This document shows positions 6,442-11,853 of a stretch of 40,628 nt of DNA, piece by piece. The notes beneath the pieces are model-generated. The model was not told the origin of the DNA, ran no database searches, and was given only the letters and a program-made list of their open reading frames with translations. The stretch lies in the IMG/VR virus record IMGVR_UViG_3300027770_000108, positions 1 to 40,628 of that record. One strand, given 5' to 3'. How positions within the stretch are numbered: position 1 is the first letter of the stretch; the number at the start of each line of letters is the position of its first letter. The translations under genes and the position numbers were made by a program. The DNA comes from a virus.

Positions 6442-7066
6442 ACTACATAAATCCATCTACGACATAGCACCTAGCGTTGCTAGTGCAATAGCCCGTCGCT
6501 TTCGTGGTTACGTAGAACGAGATGATGTATTACAAGAGTGCCTTGCTTGGGCATTAACACGTGGCAAACAGTTTGATGAGATGCTTAGTGAACCTAATCC
6601 AGTCCAACGTGTTATTAATGAGAAGCGTATAGCTTGGCAAATGAAGCGCACTGCTGAGCGTTATGCTCGTAAAGAGAAGGCTGCTAAGTCTGGCTATCGT
6701 ACAGGTGATGAAGCCTTCTACGATACAGCTATGATTGCACAAGTATTGCCACACGTTATTGCATCTATCGTTGATGATACGGTACTAGAACAGGCTCAGA
6801 ACCTTGTTAATGATGGTTCACCTAAGAAGCCTAGCGTTCCAGCAGAAGGTGGCAACCTGCTCGCTACCTTGATTGATGTCAAGCGTTCATACTTAAAGCT
6901 TGAAGTAGAAGACCAGACCATACTTCGTATGCGATACCACGAGGGACAAACCTTGCAACAAGTAGCAGGTGTCTTGGAGTGTGCAGTATCTACTGCAGAT
7001 CGTAGATGCACCAGCGCATTGCGCAAGGTGCAGAATGGCCTAGGCGGTGACAACCCTTGGCAATGA
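6434..7066 (+). CDS. Sigma-70-like factor (region 2 and region 4)
   Basis: At 210 residues the N-terminus resembles sigma region 2 (about 12-60: RRFRGYVERDDVLQECLAWA, then RIAWQMKRTAERYARK). The C-terminus has a region-4-like helix-turn-helix (about 155-200: EDQTILRMRYHEGQTLQQVA, then STADRRCTSALRKV). The middle carries a variable linker. It likely guides RNA polymerase to phage promoters or acts as a DNA-binding regulator. GTG at 6434 overlaps the previous gene; the stop overlaps the next ATG (ATGA). Confidence 0.72.
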   Translation: MSELHKSIYDIAPSVASAIARRFRGYVERDDVLQECLAWALTRGKQFDEMLSEPNPVQRVINEKRIAWQMKRTAERYARKEKAAKSGYRTGDEAFYDTAMIAQVLPHVIASIVDDTVLEQAQNLVNDGSPKKPSVPAEGGNLLATLIDVKRSYLKLEVEDQTILRMRYHEGQTLQQVAGVLECAVSTADRRCTSALRKVQNGLGGDNPWQ

Positions 7067-7446
7067 AAGAATTAGATTTGTTCTTGTTCCTAATGGATAC
7101 AAAGTACCCAGACTTACAGAAGTCAGAAGGTATCTACGACTCCTTTGACTGCATTAGTCGTGACTCTAGCGCATACATAGAGTTGAAGTGTCGCAATACC
7201 CACTATCCCACGCTACTCATTGAAGAGTTTAAGTATCGAAAGCTCATTACCCAGGCGGCAGAGAGAGATCTCAACCCCTTCTATATCAACTCGACTCCAG
7301 AAGGGGTCTTTTCTTTTGACCTAATGGATGTAGCAGAACCAGAGTGGCTAAACCATTGGATGCCAGCGACTACAGAGTTCTCTCGTTCCAACAAAGTAAG
7401 TAAGTTAGTAGGTTACTTACCGATAGAAGAGGCAGTAAAGCTGTGA
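7063..7446 (+). CDS. PD-(D/E)XK nuclease-like protein (127 aa)
   Basis: The start MKELDLFLFL at 7063 overlaps the preceding stop as ATGA. Residues 26-42 read DSFDC...AYIELKC, an acidic residue followed by E-x-K, as in PD-(D/E)XK nucleases; THYPTLLIEEFKY, then FYINSTPEGVFSFDL follow. I have seen this IELKCRxTHY pattern in phage hypothetical proteins. It may be a small nuclease or an inactive relative. It lies in the tightly packed operon, overlapping the zinc-ribbon gene as GTGA. Confidence 0.6.
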   Translation: MKELDLFLFLMDTKYPDLQKSEGIYDSFDCISRDSSAYIELKCRNTHYPTLLIEEFKYRKLITQAAERDLNPFYINSTPEGVFSFDLMDVAEPEWLNHWMPATTEFSRSNKVSKLVGYLPIEEAVKL

Positions 7447-7616
7447 TCTATGACTACAAGTGTGGTAAGTGCAACGCAACCATATCGGTTGAGCGTTCTA
7501 TCCACCAGGAGGCATCTACTCCTATGTGCTTTGATTGCCACCAGACTATGGACAGAGTATGGGATACACCTGCCATTACCTTCAAGGGTAAAGGCTTCTA
7601 TAGTACTGGTGGATAA
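7443..7616 (+). CDS. FmdB-like zinc-ribbon protein (57 aa)
   Basis: The GTG at 7443 overlaps the previous stop (GTGA). The 57 residues read VIYDYKCGKC...MCFDCHQ...RVWDTPAITFKGKGFY: a CxxC...CxxC ribbon followed by the typical PAITFKGKGFY ending of FmdB-type putative regulatory proteins. It binds one zinc; the role in phages is not known. It is the last gene of the left + operon and is followed at once by a terminator hairpin. Confidence 0.8.
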   Translation: MIYDYKCGKCNATISVERSIHQEASTPMCFDCHQTMDRVWDTPAITFKGKGFYSTGG

Positions 7617-7619
7617 ACA

Positions 7620-7655
7620 AAGAACCCCACTACGGAAGGGTGTAGTGAGGTTCTT
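7620..7655. terminator. Bidirectional terminator between convergent operons
   Basis: AAGAACC and CACTAC pair with GTAGTG and GGTTCTT (one C/A mismatch between them) around an 8-base loop. On the minus strand the stem is followed by TTTGTTTATC, so it works best for the minus cassette. On the + strand it follows the FmdB-like gene by 3 bases but lacks a full T-run. Confidence 0.8.
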
Positions 7656-7683
7656 CGGGCCACAAGAAGTAAGCGCGACTAAA

Positions 7684-7767
7684 CTATAGCATAGATTCTA
7701 AACATTCAAGACACTTACCCTGTCCTTCTGCTACTAGATCGTTGCCGCATTCATCGCAAATCTCCAT
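7684..7767 (-). CDS. Tiny zinc-ribbon protein (27 aa)
   Basis: This 27-residue peptide reads MEICDECGNDLVAEGQGKCLECLESML: CxxC, 12 residues, CxxC, a minimal zinc ribbon. Its ATG overlaps the stop of the transglycosylase gene. It is the last gene of the minus cassette, 29 bases before the terminator. Function unknown. Confidence 0.6.
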   Translation of the reverse strand: MEICDECGNDLVAEGQGKCLECLESML

Positions 7768-8174
7768 CAGTACCATCCGCGTCTGTTGCTATGCCTAAGA
7801 GCGCGACACGCACTCTTTCCGTAGCGATGATCAATGTATCGTAAGCCGTGAAGGATTTGTAGTTCAGGTTCTCTACTATATTCTCCAAGGAGTTGAGCAA
7901 TTCCGTAAGCTGTTGATCGTTTGTTGTCTGCAAGGTGGTCAAACCTGCTCTCACGGGTCCATAAGGCGATAAGGCACGTTGTCTCTGCTTTCGTATAACC
8001 GAGAGCTTTACTAAACTTGTAGGTTGTTCGTTTGTTATCACGCTTCTCCTCCATTGTTGCCTTGGTTTGTGCTGGTTTCGGTAAAGGTAATTCCCCTAGC
8101 CTTTGCACGTGCGACGATACGAGGAGCAATAGTAGTACCGTTAAGATCAATCCACGCTTTGCCTTCTTGTTCAT
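7767..8174 (-). CDS. Signal-anchored lytic transglycosylase (SLT-like)
   Basis: The protein has a basic N-terminus and a hydrophobic signal/anchor (GLILTVLLLLLV, about 9-19). An SLT/lysozyme-like domain follows: CLIALWTRESRFD with catalytic Glu75, then STAYGIAQLL (GIAQ at 91-94) and GLRYIDHRYG, ending RRGWY. It should cleave peptidoglycan glycan strands outside the membrane, either helping lysis or altering the wall. It is not with the endolysin but near the end of the minus cassette. The N-terminal 137 bases overlap the upstream gene in another frame. ATG at 8174 has AAGG 6 bases upstream; a GTG at 8177 is an alternative. Confidence 0.75.
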   Translation of the reverse strand: MNKKAKRGLILTVLLLLLVSSHVQRLGELPLPKPAQTKATMEEKRDNKRTTYKFSKALGYTKAETTCLIALWTRESRFDHLADNKRSTAYGIAQLLGEYSREPELQILHGLRYIDHRYGKSACRALRHSNRRGWY

Positions 8175-8322
8175 CACTCACCTTCTCCTTCTCCAATAAT
8201 TCCTTATAGGTATCTGGATAGGCCTGTGCTAATTTCACCAAGGCACGATCCCTTGCTCTTCGATAGTTGCGATAATAGACGGCCTGTTTTGCCGCACTCG
8301 CCAGTCGCTTCTCACTCTCCAT
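8038..8322 (-). CDS. Hypothetical basic helical protein (94 aa)
   Basis: It starts MESEKRLASAAKQAVYYRNY and continues with an Arg-rich helix (RRARDRALVKLAQAYPDTYKELLEKEK), then a less charged tail. The helix YRNYRRAR...LA..YPDTY.ELLE..K is a pattern I recognise in actinophage hypothetical proteins. GGGAGAA upstream of the ATG at 8322 sets the start. Its last 137 bases overlap the start of the transglycosylase gene in another frame. Function unknown. Confidence 0.65.
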   Translation of the reverse strand: MESEKRLASAAKQAVYYRNYRRARDRALVKLAQAYPDTYKELLEKEKVSDEQEGKAWIDLNGTTIAPRIVARAKARGITFTETSTNQGNNGGEA

Positions 8323-8395
8323 TAATCTTATTCTCCCATACAATTAGGACGTATGCCAGTAGCATTACGCCTAGGATACCCAAGAAATAGCTCAT
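8312..8395 (-). CDS. Tiny membrane protein (27 aa)
   Basis: This 27-residue peptide is nearly all one transmembrane span (YFLGILGVMLLAYVLIVW) with a short NKINGE tail. It overlaps the neighbours by 4 bases (upstream) and 11 bases (downstream), which supports translation. Function unknown. Confidence 0.5.
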   Translation of the reverse strand: MSYFLGILGVMLLAYVLIVWENKINGE

Positions 8396-8697
8396 TGATT
8401 CACCGCCAATACCGCATAGATAAGCTTGGTAATGTCAATAGGTTGGCCTACAAGGTGAGCGTCTTCGTCGTCACTCTCCCAACCCGATACAAGGATCCTG
8501 CAATTGACAGGGCTATTGCGTAGGTAGCGGATAGCTTCGTGCGTATCGTTGCCACCCCAGATCGCCTCACCCTTCTCATCTACCACTTCATATAGATTCA
8601 CAAGCGTGGATACACGTGGGTGGAATGTAACTATCGTGTCATCTGGATCACCCAAAAATGGTTCTCCCTTGCTATCAAAGCGTAAGACTCTACTCAT
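8392..8697 (-). CDS. Hypothetical protein (101 aa)
   Basis: It starts MSRVLRFDSKGEPFLGD, has a mixed alpha/beta pattern (TIVTFHPRVSTLVNLYEVVD, EAIRYLRNSP, CRILVSGWES) and ends ITKLIYAVLAVNQ. The ATG overlaps the end of the previous gene (ATGAGTAG), with GGGGGAG directly upstream. No family recognised. Confidence 0.65.
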   Translation of the reverse strand: MSRVLRFDSKGEPFLGDPDDTIVTFHPRVSTLVNLYEVVDEKGEAIWGGNDTHEAIRYLRNSPVNCRILVSGWESDDEDAHLVGQPIDITKLIYAVLAVNQ

Positions 8698-8857
8698 TCT
8701 CCCCCTGCCCTTCTGAATATACATCTACCATAGACAATGCGTAGGTCATTCTCATTAGATTCATACCCGCCTCCTTCTCCGTCTCCTCTTCTTGTATCTG
8801 GATCAATGCAAGGTCACGGCACAATTCTGCCTTAGCTTGCCAGTATTCTTTATTCAT
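8690..8857 (-). CDS. Hypothetical protein (55 aa)
   Basis: This 55-residue, mostly helical protein starts MNKEYWQAKAELCRDLALIQ, with an acidic turn and a Met-rich stretch (MNLMRMTYALSMV). It overlaps the upstream gene by 8 bases and the downstream gene by 8. GGAAGGGGAGAG precedes the ATG. Its C-terminal EGQGENE encodes the ribosome site of the next gene. Function unknown. Confidence 0.6.
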   Translation of the reverse strand: MNKEYWQAKAELCRDLALIQIQEEETEKEAGMNLMRMTYALSMVDVYSEGQGENE

Positions 8858-8960
8858 TACTCTCCCCTTCCTTCTCTTCTAAGGTATCAAACTCTTCGGT
8901 TATCTCTTCTTCGTCGTCTTCGTAGAAGACGGGATCGTTAAGCTCTGGCTCGTATCCCAT
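8850..8960 (-). CDS. Tiny acidic protein (36 aa)
   Basis: A 36-residue, extremely acidic peptide (YEDDEEEITEEF) starts MGYEPELNDPV. The ATG overlaps the previous stop (TAATG); the C-terminal KEGES codons form the ribosome site of the following gene. The charge density could mimic nucleic acid, but this is speculation. Confidence 0.55.
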   Translation of the reverse strand: MGYEPELNDPVFYEDDEEEITEEFDTLEEKEGESNE

Positions 8961-9202
8961 TACTCACCCGCCTCTTCTTGGATCTCTTTTACCACGTCAC
9001 TCACGCTCTTATCTGGCGTGTCCGAAGATAGCGTTATCTTAGATAACGCCTCACCTAACGCCGTGCGCCAATTGCTACCCTCACCCGAAGCTAAGGGAGT
9101 AGGTTCGCCACCACTAAAATCAAATAGCTCTACCTTATTCCACTTAGATCCCGCTTGGATTACTAGCGTTACCACGTGTGTTACTGATCTCTCTTCACTC
9201 AT
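8960..9202 (-). CDS. Hypothetical protein (80 aa)
   Basis: Starts MSEERSVTHVVTLVIQAG; beta strands in the first half (WNKVELFDFSGG) and a helix in the second (NWRTALGEALSKI), ending in an acidic KEIQEEAGE tail. The start overlaps the previous stop as ATGA, the stop overlaps the next start as TAATG. No family recognised. Confidence 0.65.
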   Translation of the reverse strand: MSEERSVTHVVTLVIQAGSKWNKVELFDFSGGEPTPLASGEGSNWRTALGEALSKITLSSDTPDKSVSDVVKEIQEEAGE

Positions 9203-9432
9203 AGTATTACCTTTCCATTGTGTGTGTTATGCAGATCCAGAATGCCCTGCAATTCTTCGGTTAGTCTCTGCTCATTCTCTTCCCATTGACTATCGCCATT
9301 GTAGGCATATTCCCATTCGTGTATGGCGTGATCATAGATAGTACCTTCGGGGAATGCACTCTCTTCTAGCTCTGCATTAATACTCCACCCGCCCTTCTCA
9401 TTCCAGCTAACTACATAGTGATGCTCTTTCAT
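9199..9432 (-). CDS. Hypothetical acidic protein (77 aa)
   Basis: Starts MKEHHYVVSWNEKGGWSIN and has several Trp residues and an acidic helix (QWEENEQRLTEELQGIL). GAAGGAGGAGAAG gives a strong ribosome site and the start overlaps the previous stop (TAATG). No family recognised. Confidence 0.65.
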   Translation of the reverse strand: MKEHHYVVSWNEKGGWSINAELEESAFPEGTIYDHAIHEWEYAYNGDSQWEENEQRLTEELQGILDLHNTHNGKVIL

Positions 9433-9572
9433 TACTTCTCCTCCTTCGGACAGTCGCTATATGGATTTTCATTACCTTCATTATCTTCACACCAACACCA
9501 ATCAAAATTCTCCACTTGGGTAGCGTGTGTCAATTGTGCTATCTCACTCCAGCTCATTGATTCTTGATTCAT
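9432..9572 (-). CDS. Hypothetical Trp/Cys-containing peptide (46 aa)
   Basis: The 46 residues include SWSEIAQLTH and FDWCWCEDNEG with CWC plus a later Cys (DCPKEEK), possibly a metal site. The final KEEK codons carry the ribosome site AAGGAGGAGAAG for the next gene. Start and stop overlap neighbours as TAATG. Function unknown. Confidence 0.55.
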   Translation of the reverse strand: MNQESMSWSEIAQLTHATQVENFDWCWCEDNEGNENPYSDCPKEEK

Positions 9573-9856
9573 TACTCCCCCTCCCCTTCTATTACCGATA
9601 CGTGTACGGGCGGGAATTCTCCAAACCCGCCTAGCTCTATCTCCTCATCGTCTAGCAATAAGGTAACGGTTATGTCGTTGATAATCGTCTCGTCTATCTT
9701 CCCGATCTCGTCTTCTATGTTATTCATACCGTTGATAGTCGCTTGCTCGTACGCCTCATCACTTAAATTCTGAAAGTGATCGTCACCTTCTAGACATACG
9801 TTGGTAGTGATCGTTAAGTAATCGGTTACGAAGGTAACACGGTAGTCGTAGCTCAT
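9572..9856 (-). CDS. Hypothetical acidic protein (94 aa)
   Basis: Starts MSYDYRVTFVTDYLTIT, with alternating beta strands (ITVTLLLDDEEIEL, PPVHVSVIEG) around an acidic helix. It ends in EGEGE, whose codons form the ribosome site GAGGGGGAG of the next gene. GGGGAGG precedes the ATG; both ends are TAATG overlaps. No family recognised. Confidence 0.65.
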   Translation of the reverse strand: MSYDYRVTFVTDYLTITTNVCLEGDDHFQNLSDEAYEQATINGMNNIEDEIGKIDETIINDITVTLLLDDEEIELGGFGEFPPVHVSVIEGEGE

Positions 9857-9999
9857 TATGCTACCTCCCCATAACCTACGATCACCCAAGCACTATTTAG
9901 AATTGCATTCTGCCATTCTCCACAATGCTCACAAGAATAATCTGCATTGATAGAAGATAGTACTAACCCGCGTAAGCCACAATATCTACACTTGTCCAT
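9856..9999 (-). CDS. Small zinc-ribbon protein (47 aa)
   Basis: MDKCRYCGLRGL and YSCEHCGEW form a CxxC...CxxC zinc ribbon; the second half (ILNSAWVIVGYGEVA) is apolar. The start overlaps the previous stop (TAATG) with the long purine tract GGAGAGGGGGAGGGAGAG before it. Function unknown. Confidence 0.62.
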   Translation of the reverse strand: MDKCRYCGLRGLVLSSINADYSCEHCGEWQNAILNSAWVIVGYGEVA

Positions 10000-10151
10000 T
10001 ACTCTCCCTCCCCTTCTCCTGAATACTTAACAATAGTCTTTAGCGTGGTGTGGATATGACAATCACAATCGCCTCCCATATTGTCATCGAATTCTAAGTG
10101 AGAATAATTATCCTCATATATCTCATTGATAAGCTCATTAATAGTCTCCAT
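9999..10151 (-). CDS. Hypothetical acidic protein with Cys/His motif (50 aa)
   Basis: Starts METINELINEIYEDNY and contains DCDCHIH, a possible metal site, then an EGEGE tail that encodes the next ribosome site. TAATG overlaps at both ends. Function unknown. Confidence 0.58.
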   Translation of the reverse strand: METINELINEIYEDNYSHLEFDDNMGGDCDCHIHTTLKTIVKYSGEGEGE

Positions 10152-10411
10152 TACGCCACCGCCTCTTGCATAGTAAAACTCCAATTACCGCTCATAACGT
10201 CTAGGTCATAATCTAATGAGCGTGTAGCGTTATCATACTTATCTGCCCATTCTGGCCAGTCAATTCCCTTATCATCACTACCATAGAATGCTAATTCATA
10301 ACCGCATTCGCTATCGTAAGTAAGAGTGGCGCGATAGATCTCACCCTCTACTTCTATCTGTAGATCCTTCACGTAGCTCTGGATCTCCTTGCTCTTGCAT
10401 AGTACGTTCAT
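10151..10411 (-). CDS. Hypothetical protein (86 aa)
   Basis: Starts MNVLCKSKEIQSYVKDLQIE and has a beta-rich centre (EIYRATLTYDSECGYELAFY), then WPEWADKYDN. The ATG overlaps the stop of a 12-codon leader frame (TAATG) and has GGAAGGGG 9 bases upstream. A stable hairpin that can hide the leader's ribosome site lies just upstream (10452-10489), so expression may be RNA-controlled. No family recognised. Confidence 0.65.
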   Translation of the reverse strand: MNVLCKSKEIQSYVKDLQIEVEGEIYRATLTYDSECGYELAFYGSDDKGIDWPEWADKYDNATRSLDYDLDVMSGNWSFTMQEAVA

Positions 10412-10449
10412 TACTTACCCCTTCCAAGGTATTTATTAGGGCGATTCAC
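10411..10449 (-). CDS. Candidate 12-aa leader peptide
   Basis: GTG at 10449 begins a 12-codon frame (MNRPNKYLGRGK) whose TAA overlaps the ATG of the next gene. A very strong purine ribosome site (GGAGGGGGAGGGAGG) precedes it, and that site lies in the 3' arm of a 15-bp hairpin. Too short to judge by composition; the coupling and ribosome site are the evidence. Confidence 0.35.
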   Translation of the reverse strand: MNRPNKYLGRGK

Positions 10450-10451
10450 CC

Positions 10452-10489
10452 TCCCTCCCCCTCCACTTCTGCCCGTGGAGGAGGAGAGA
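10452..10489 (-). promoter_or_regulatory. RNA hairpin sequestering a ribosome-binding site
   Basis: In the minus-strand RNA the arm UCUCUCCUCCUCCAC pairs over 15 bp with GUGGAGGGGGAGGGA around the loop GGGCAGAA. Two of the pairs are G-U, which become C/A mismatches on the other strand, so the structure is specific to the minus transcript. The 3' arm contains the ribosome site of the 12-codon leader. It looks like an on/off switch for translation of the genes from 10449 downwards. There is no T-run, so not a terminator. Confidence 0.6.
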
Positions 10490-10517
10490 TAGCTAACCGC
10501 TATTGCCTTACCTTACC

Positions 10518-10643
10518 CTATAAGTACTCGAATAGATCGCCGTCTCCGATTATGTCCTCTATGTCCGATAGATCATAAGGATCATCACCGTAGATTAGAT
10601 CATTCAATTGTGTAACGATCTCCTCCTTCGTATCTCCTATCAC
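10518..10643 (-). CDS. Tiny acidic protein (41 aa)
   Basis: The GTG at 10643 overlaps the previous stop (GTGA) after GAGGAGGGGGGAGA. The 41 residues start VIGDTKEEIVTQLNDLIY, then a run of Asp/Ile (DPYDLSDIEDIIGDGDLFEYL). Highly acidic, possibly helical. After it comes a 68-base gap that holds the regulatory hairpin. Function unknown. Confidence 0.52.
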   Translation of the reverse strand: MIGDTKEEIVTQLNDLIYGDDPYDLSDIEDIIGDGDLFEYL

Positions 10644-10765
10644 TCTCCCCCCTCCTCTCTAGGTTCACAGTCGTGGCCGTAGTACCACTCTCCCGCTTGC
10701 TCTTCGTCTAATAAATCGAAGATCCGTGAGCATTCAATACACTTAGCCTTAGTCTGTATCTTCAC
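10640..10765 (-). CDS. Tiny Cys/His protein (41 aa)
   Basis: KCIECSRIFDLL, then YYGHDCEP, form a CxxC...HxC metal-binding pattern in 41 residues. GTG start overlaps the previous stop (GTGA), preceded by AGAAGGGG. The C-terminal REEGGE codons provide the strong ribosome site of the following gene. Confidence 0.57.
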   Translation of the reverse strand: MKIQTKAKCIECSRIFDLLDEEQAGEWYYGHDCEPREEGGE

Positions 10766-10902
10766 TCTTCTGCCCCTTCTAGTACTTCGATCCTGTCAAT
10801 TATGAGATCCAATAGAATGCAATAATCGGCGGGGTTATCGAAGATAGGGTTAGCCCTCACCCTCCAATACTCCTCGCGTAATACTTCCAATTCTCTACTC
10901 AT
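10762..10902 (-). CDS. Hypothetical helical protein (46 aa)
   Basis: Starts MSRELEVLREEYWRVRANP and ends with an amphipathic helix (YCILLDLIIDRIEVLEGAEE). It overlaps the preceding gene by 8 bases with GGTGAGGAGA before the ATG, and the next GTG by 4. Resembles a short helical hairpin; function unknown. Confidence 0.57.
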   Translation of the reverse strand: MSRELEVLREEYWRVRANPIFDNPADYCILLDLIIDRIEVLEGAEE

Positions 10903-10993
10903 TCTCCTCACCCTTCTCTTCGTAAGATCCGACGGGGATAATCTGCAAGATCCCTGCCTCCTGTAAAGCTTTCAATAGATCCTGGTTACTCAC
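10895..10993 (-). CDS. Tiny hypothetical protein (32 aa)
   Basis: GTG at 10993 overlaps the stop of the upstream gene; AAGGAGG lies 8 bases before it, the best ribosome site of the cassette. Sequence MSNQDLLKALQEAGILQIIP, then an acidic EEKGEENE tail. Function unknown. Confidence 0.52.
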   Translation of the reverse strand: MSNQDLLKALQEAGILQIIPVGSYEEKGEENE

Positions 10994-11079
10994 TCTTGAT
11001 CCTCCTTGCAATTGTGAGGAGGATCCCACGCTCTAGCCGTGTAATTATCTCCACACCAAGGACACATAACACTATTCAC
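10990..11079 (-). CDS. Tiny Cys-rich peptide (29 aa)
   Basis: GTG at 11079 overlaps the previous stop (GTGA). The sequence contains MCPWCGDNYTARAW and HNC, a possible CxxC...HxxC metal site (His-Asn-Cys). A shorter start at the internal ATG is possible. Function unknown. Confidence 0.5.
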   Translation of the reverse strand: MNSVMCPWCGDNYTARAWDPPHNCKEDQE

Positions 11080-11231
11080 GCGCTCACCCGCTCCTTCTGC
11101 CCTAATTGGATCCCCGCTAAGGCGTAGGCCTTCACGATAGCCTTCACCCGTGGCGCGGTTAGATCCGCGCTTACTAACTCTTCTCCCGTTGAAAGATCAA
11201 CGAGGCTCACCCGCTCCTTCTGATACTTCAT
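11076..11231 (-). CDS. Hypothetical protein (51 aa)
   Basis: Starts MKYQKERVSLVDLSTGEELV, then APRVKAIVKAYALAGIQLG and ends QKERVSA. The QKERVS string occurs near both ends, an internal echo. Ribosome site GGAAGGGG lies 9 bases before the ATG, within a 14-base word (ACCTTGGAAGGGGT) also found before the gene at 10411. An upstream GNRA-capped hairpin lies at 11280-11304. Function unknown. Confidence 0.57.
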   Translation of the reverse strand: MKYQKERVSLVDLSTGEELVSADLTAPRVKAIVKAYALAGIQLGQKERVSA

Positions 11232-11279
11232 AAGATAACCCCTTCCAAGGTTTCGATTCTGCCCCTAGTGGCAGACCGC

Positions 11280-11304
11280 CCCGCACGGCTCACGCCGTGC
11301 AGGG
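11280..11304 (-). promoter_or_regulatory. GNRA-tetraloop hairpin in the cassette mRNA
   Basis: On the minus-strand RNA the arms CCC-U-GCACGGC and GCCGUGC-GGG close the loop GUGA, a GNRA tetraloop (only on this strand). It sits between the stop at 11315 and the start at 11231, one of only two real gaps inside the cassette. No T-run follows; it may be a processing or stability element. Confidence 0.5.
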
Positions 11305-11314
11305 TAGTCCGTCT

Positions 11315-11458
11315 CTACAGATTACAGTCTGCCATTGATCCGATACAGATCCCCGTCTCATTGATCCAGACGTTACCCGTGATCCAGAAGGCCACGGCGA
11401 TCAAGAGGCCGACGGTTACGCCTAGCACGAAGGCCCCGCGCTTGGTTAGATTCTCCAC
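11315..11458 (-). CDS. Small membrane protein (47 aa)
   Basis: GTG at 11458 has TGGAGG 8-9 bases upstream. The 47 residues have one transmembrane span (FVLGVTVGLLIAVAFWI, about 10-26) after a basic N-terminus (NLTKRG), and an outer tail with two Cys (GICIGSMADCNL). Function unknown. Confidence 0.6.
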   Translation of the reverse strand: MENLTKRGAFVLGVTVGLLIAVAFWITGNVWINETGICIGSMADCNL

Positions 11459-11460
11459 GA

Positions 11461-11853
11461 TTAGGCCTCCAATCCGTCTAACATCATCGAAGCGTAACGC
11501 CAGACAGGGGAGCCTTCTGGCACTTCACGCCGTGCGCCGTCGTACCAATCTTGGTACACGTAATCAATACGGCGGATCCCGTCGCTATCGTGTTGCACTT
11601 CGATCCAATCGGCAGGGCCTCCCCCGCTCCACGTGAAGCGGGTCACCTTGTAAGTCTCCACGCCATAGGCGAATTCATAGATCTCACTATTGGCTTGATC
11701 CCGTAGATCTTCGTCGCCTTCGTAATCGTCGGCGATAGTGAAGAGATCATTTAAATCATTCTCACGATCTTTCAATTCGCTTTCAATTCGGCCTTCACAA
11801 TTTTTGGCCTTGATCTCTTCTAGTAGTGCGCCTAGTTCATCAATCGTAGTCAT
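11461..11853 (-). CDS. Hypothetical acidic protein (130 aa)
   Basis: Starts MTTIDELGALLEEIKAKN. The N-terminal half is a charged helix region (ESELKDRENDLNDLFTIADD); the C-terminal half has many Tyr/Trp (TRFTWSGGGPADWIEVQHD, YVYQDWYDGARREVP, WRYASMMLDGL). The start overlaps the previous stop as TAATG with GAGGTTATG before it. Net charge is acidic, a feature shared by DNA-mimic inhibitors, but no family was recognised. Confidence 0.68.
   Translation of the reverse strand: MTTIDELGALLEEIKAKNCEGRIESELKDRENDLNDLFTIADDYEGDEDLRDQANSEIYEFAYGVETYKVTRFTWSGGGPADWIEVQHDSDGIRRIDYVYQDWYDGARREVPEGSPVWRYASMMLDGLEA

Noticed and set aside
7450-7689. 79-codon + frame overlapping the FmdB-like gene
   Set aside because: The zinc-ribbon frame from GTG 7443 has family motifs; this one runs through the terminator.
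11268-11636. 122-codon + frame opposite the cassette
   Set aside because: Arg/Pro-rich shadow of two coherent minus-strand genes; no start signals.
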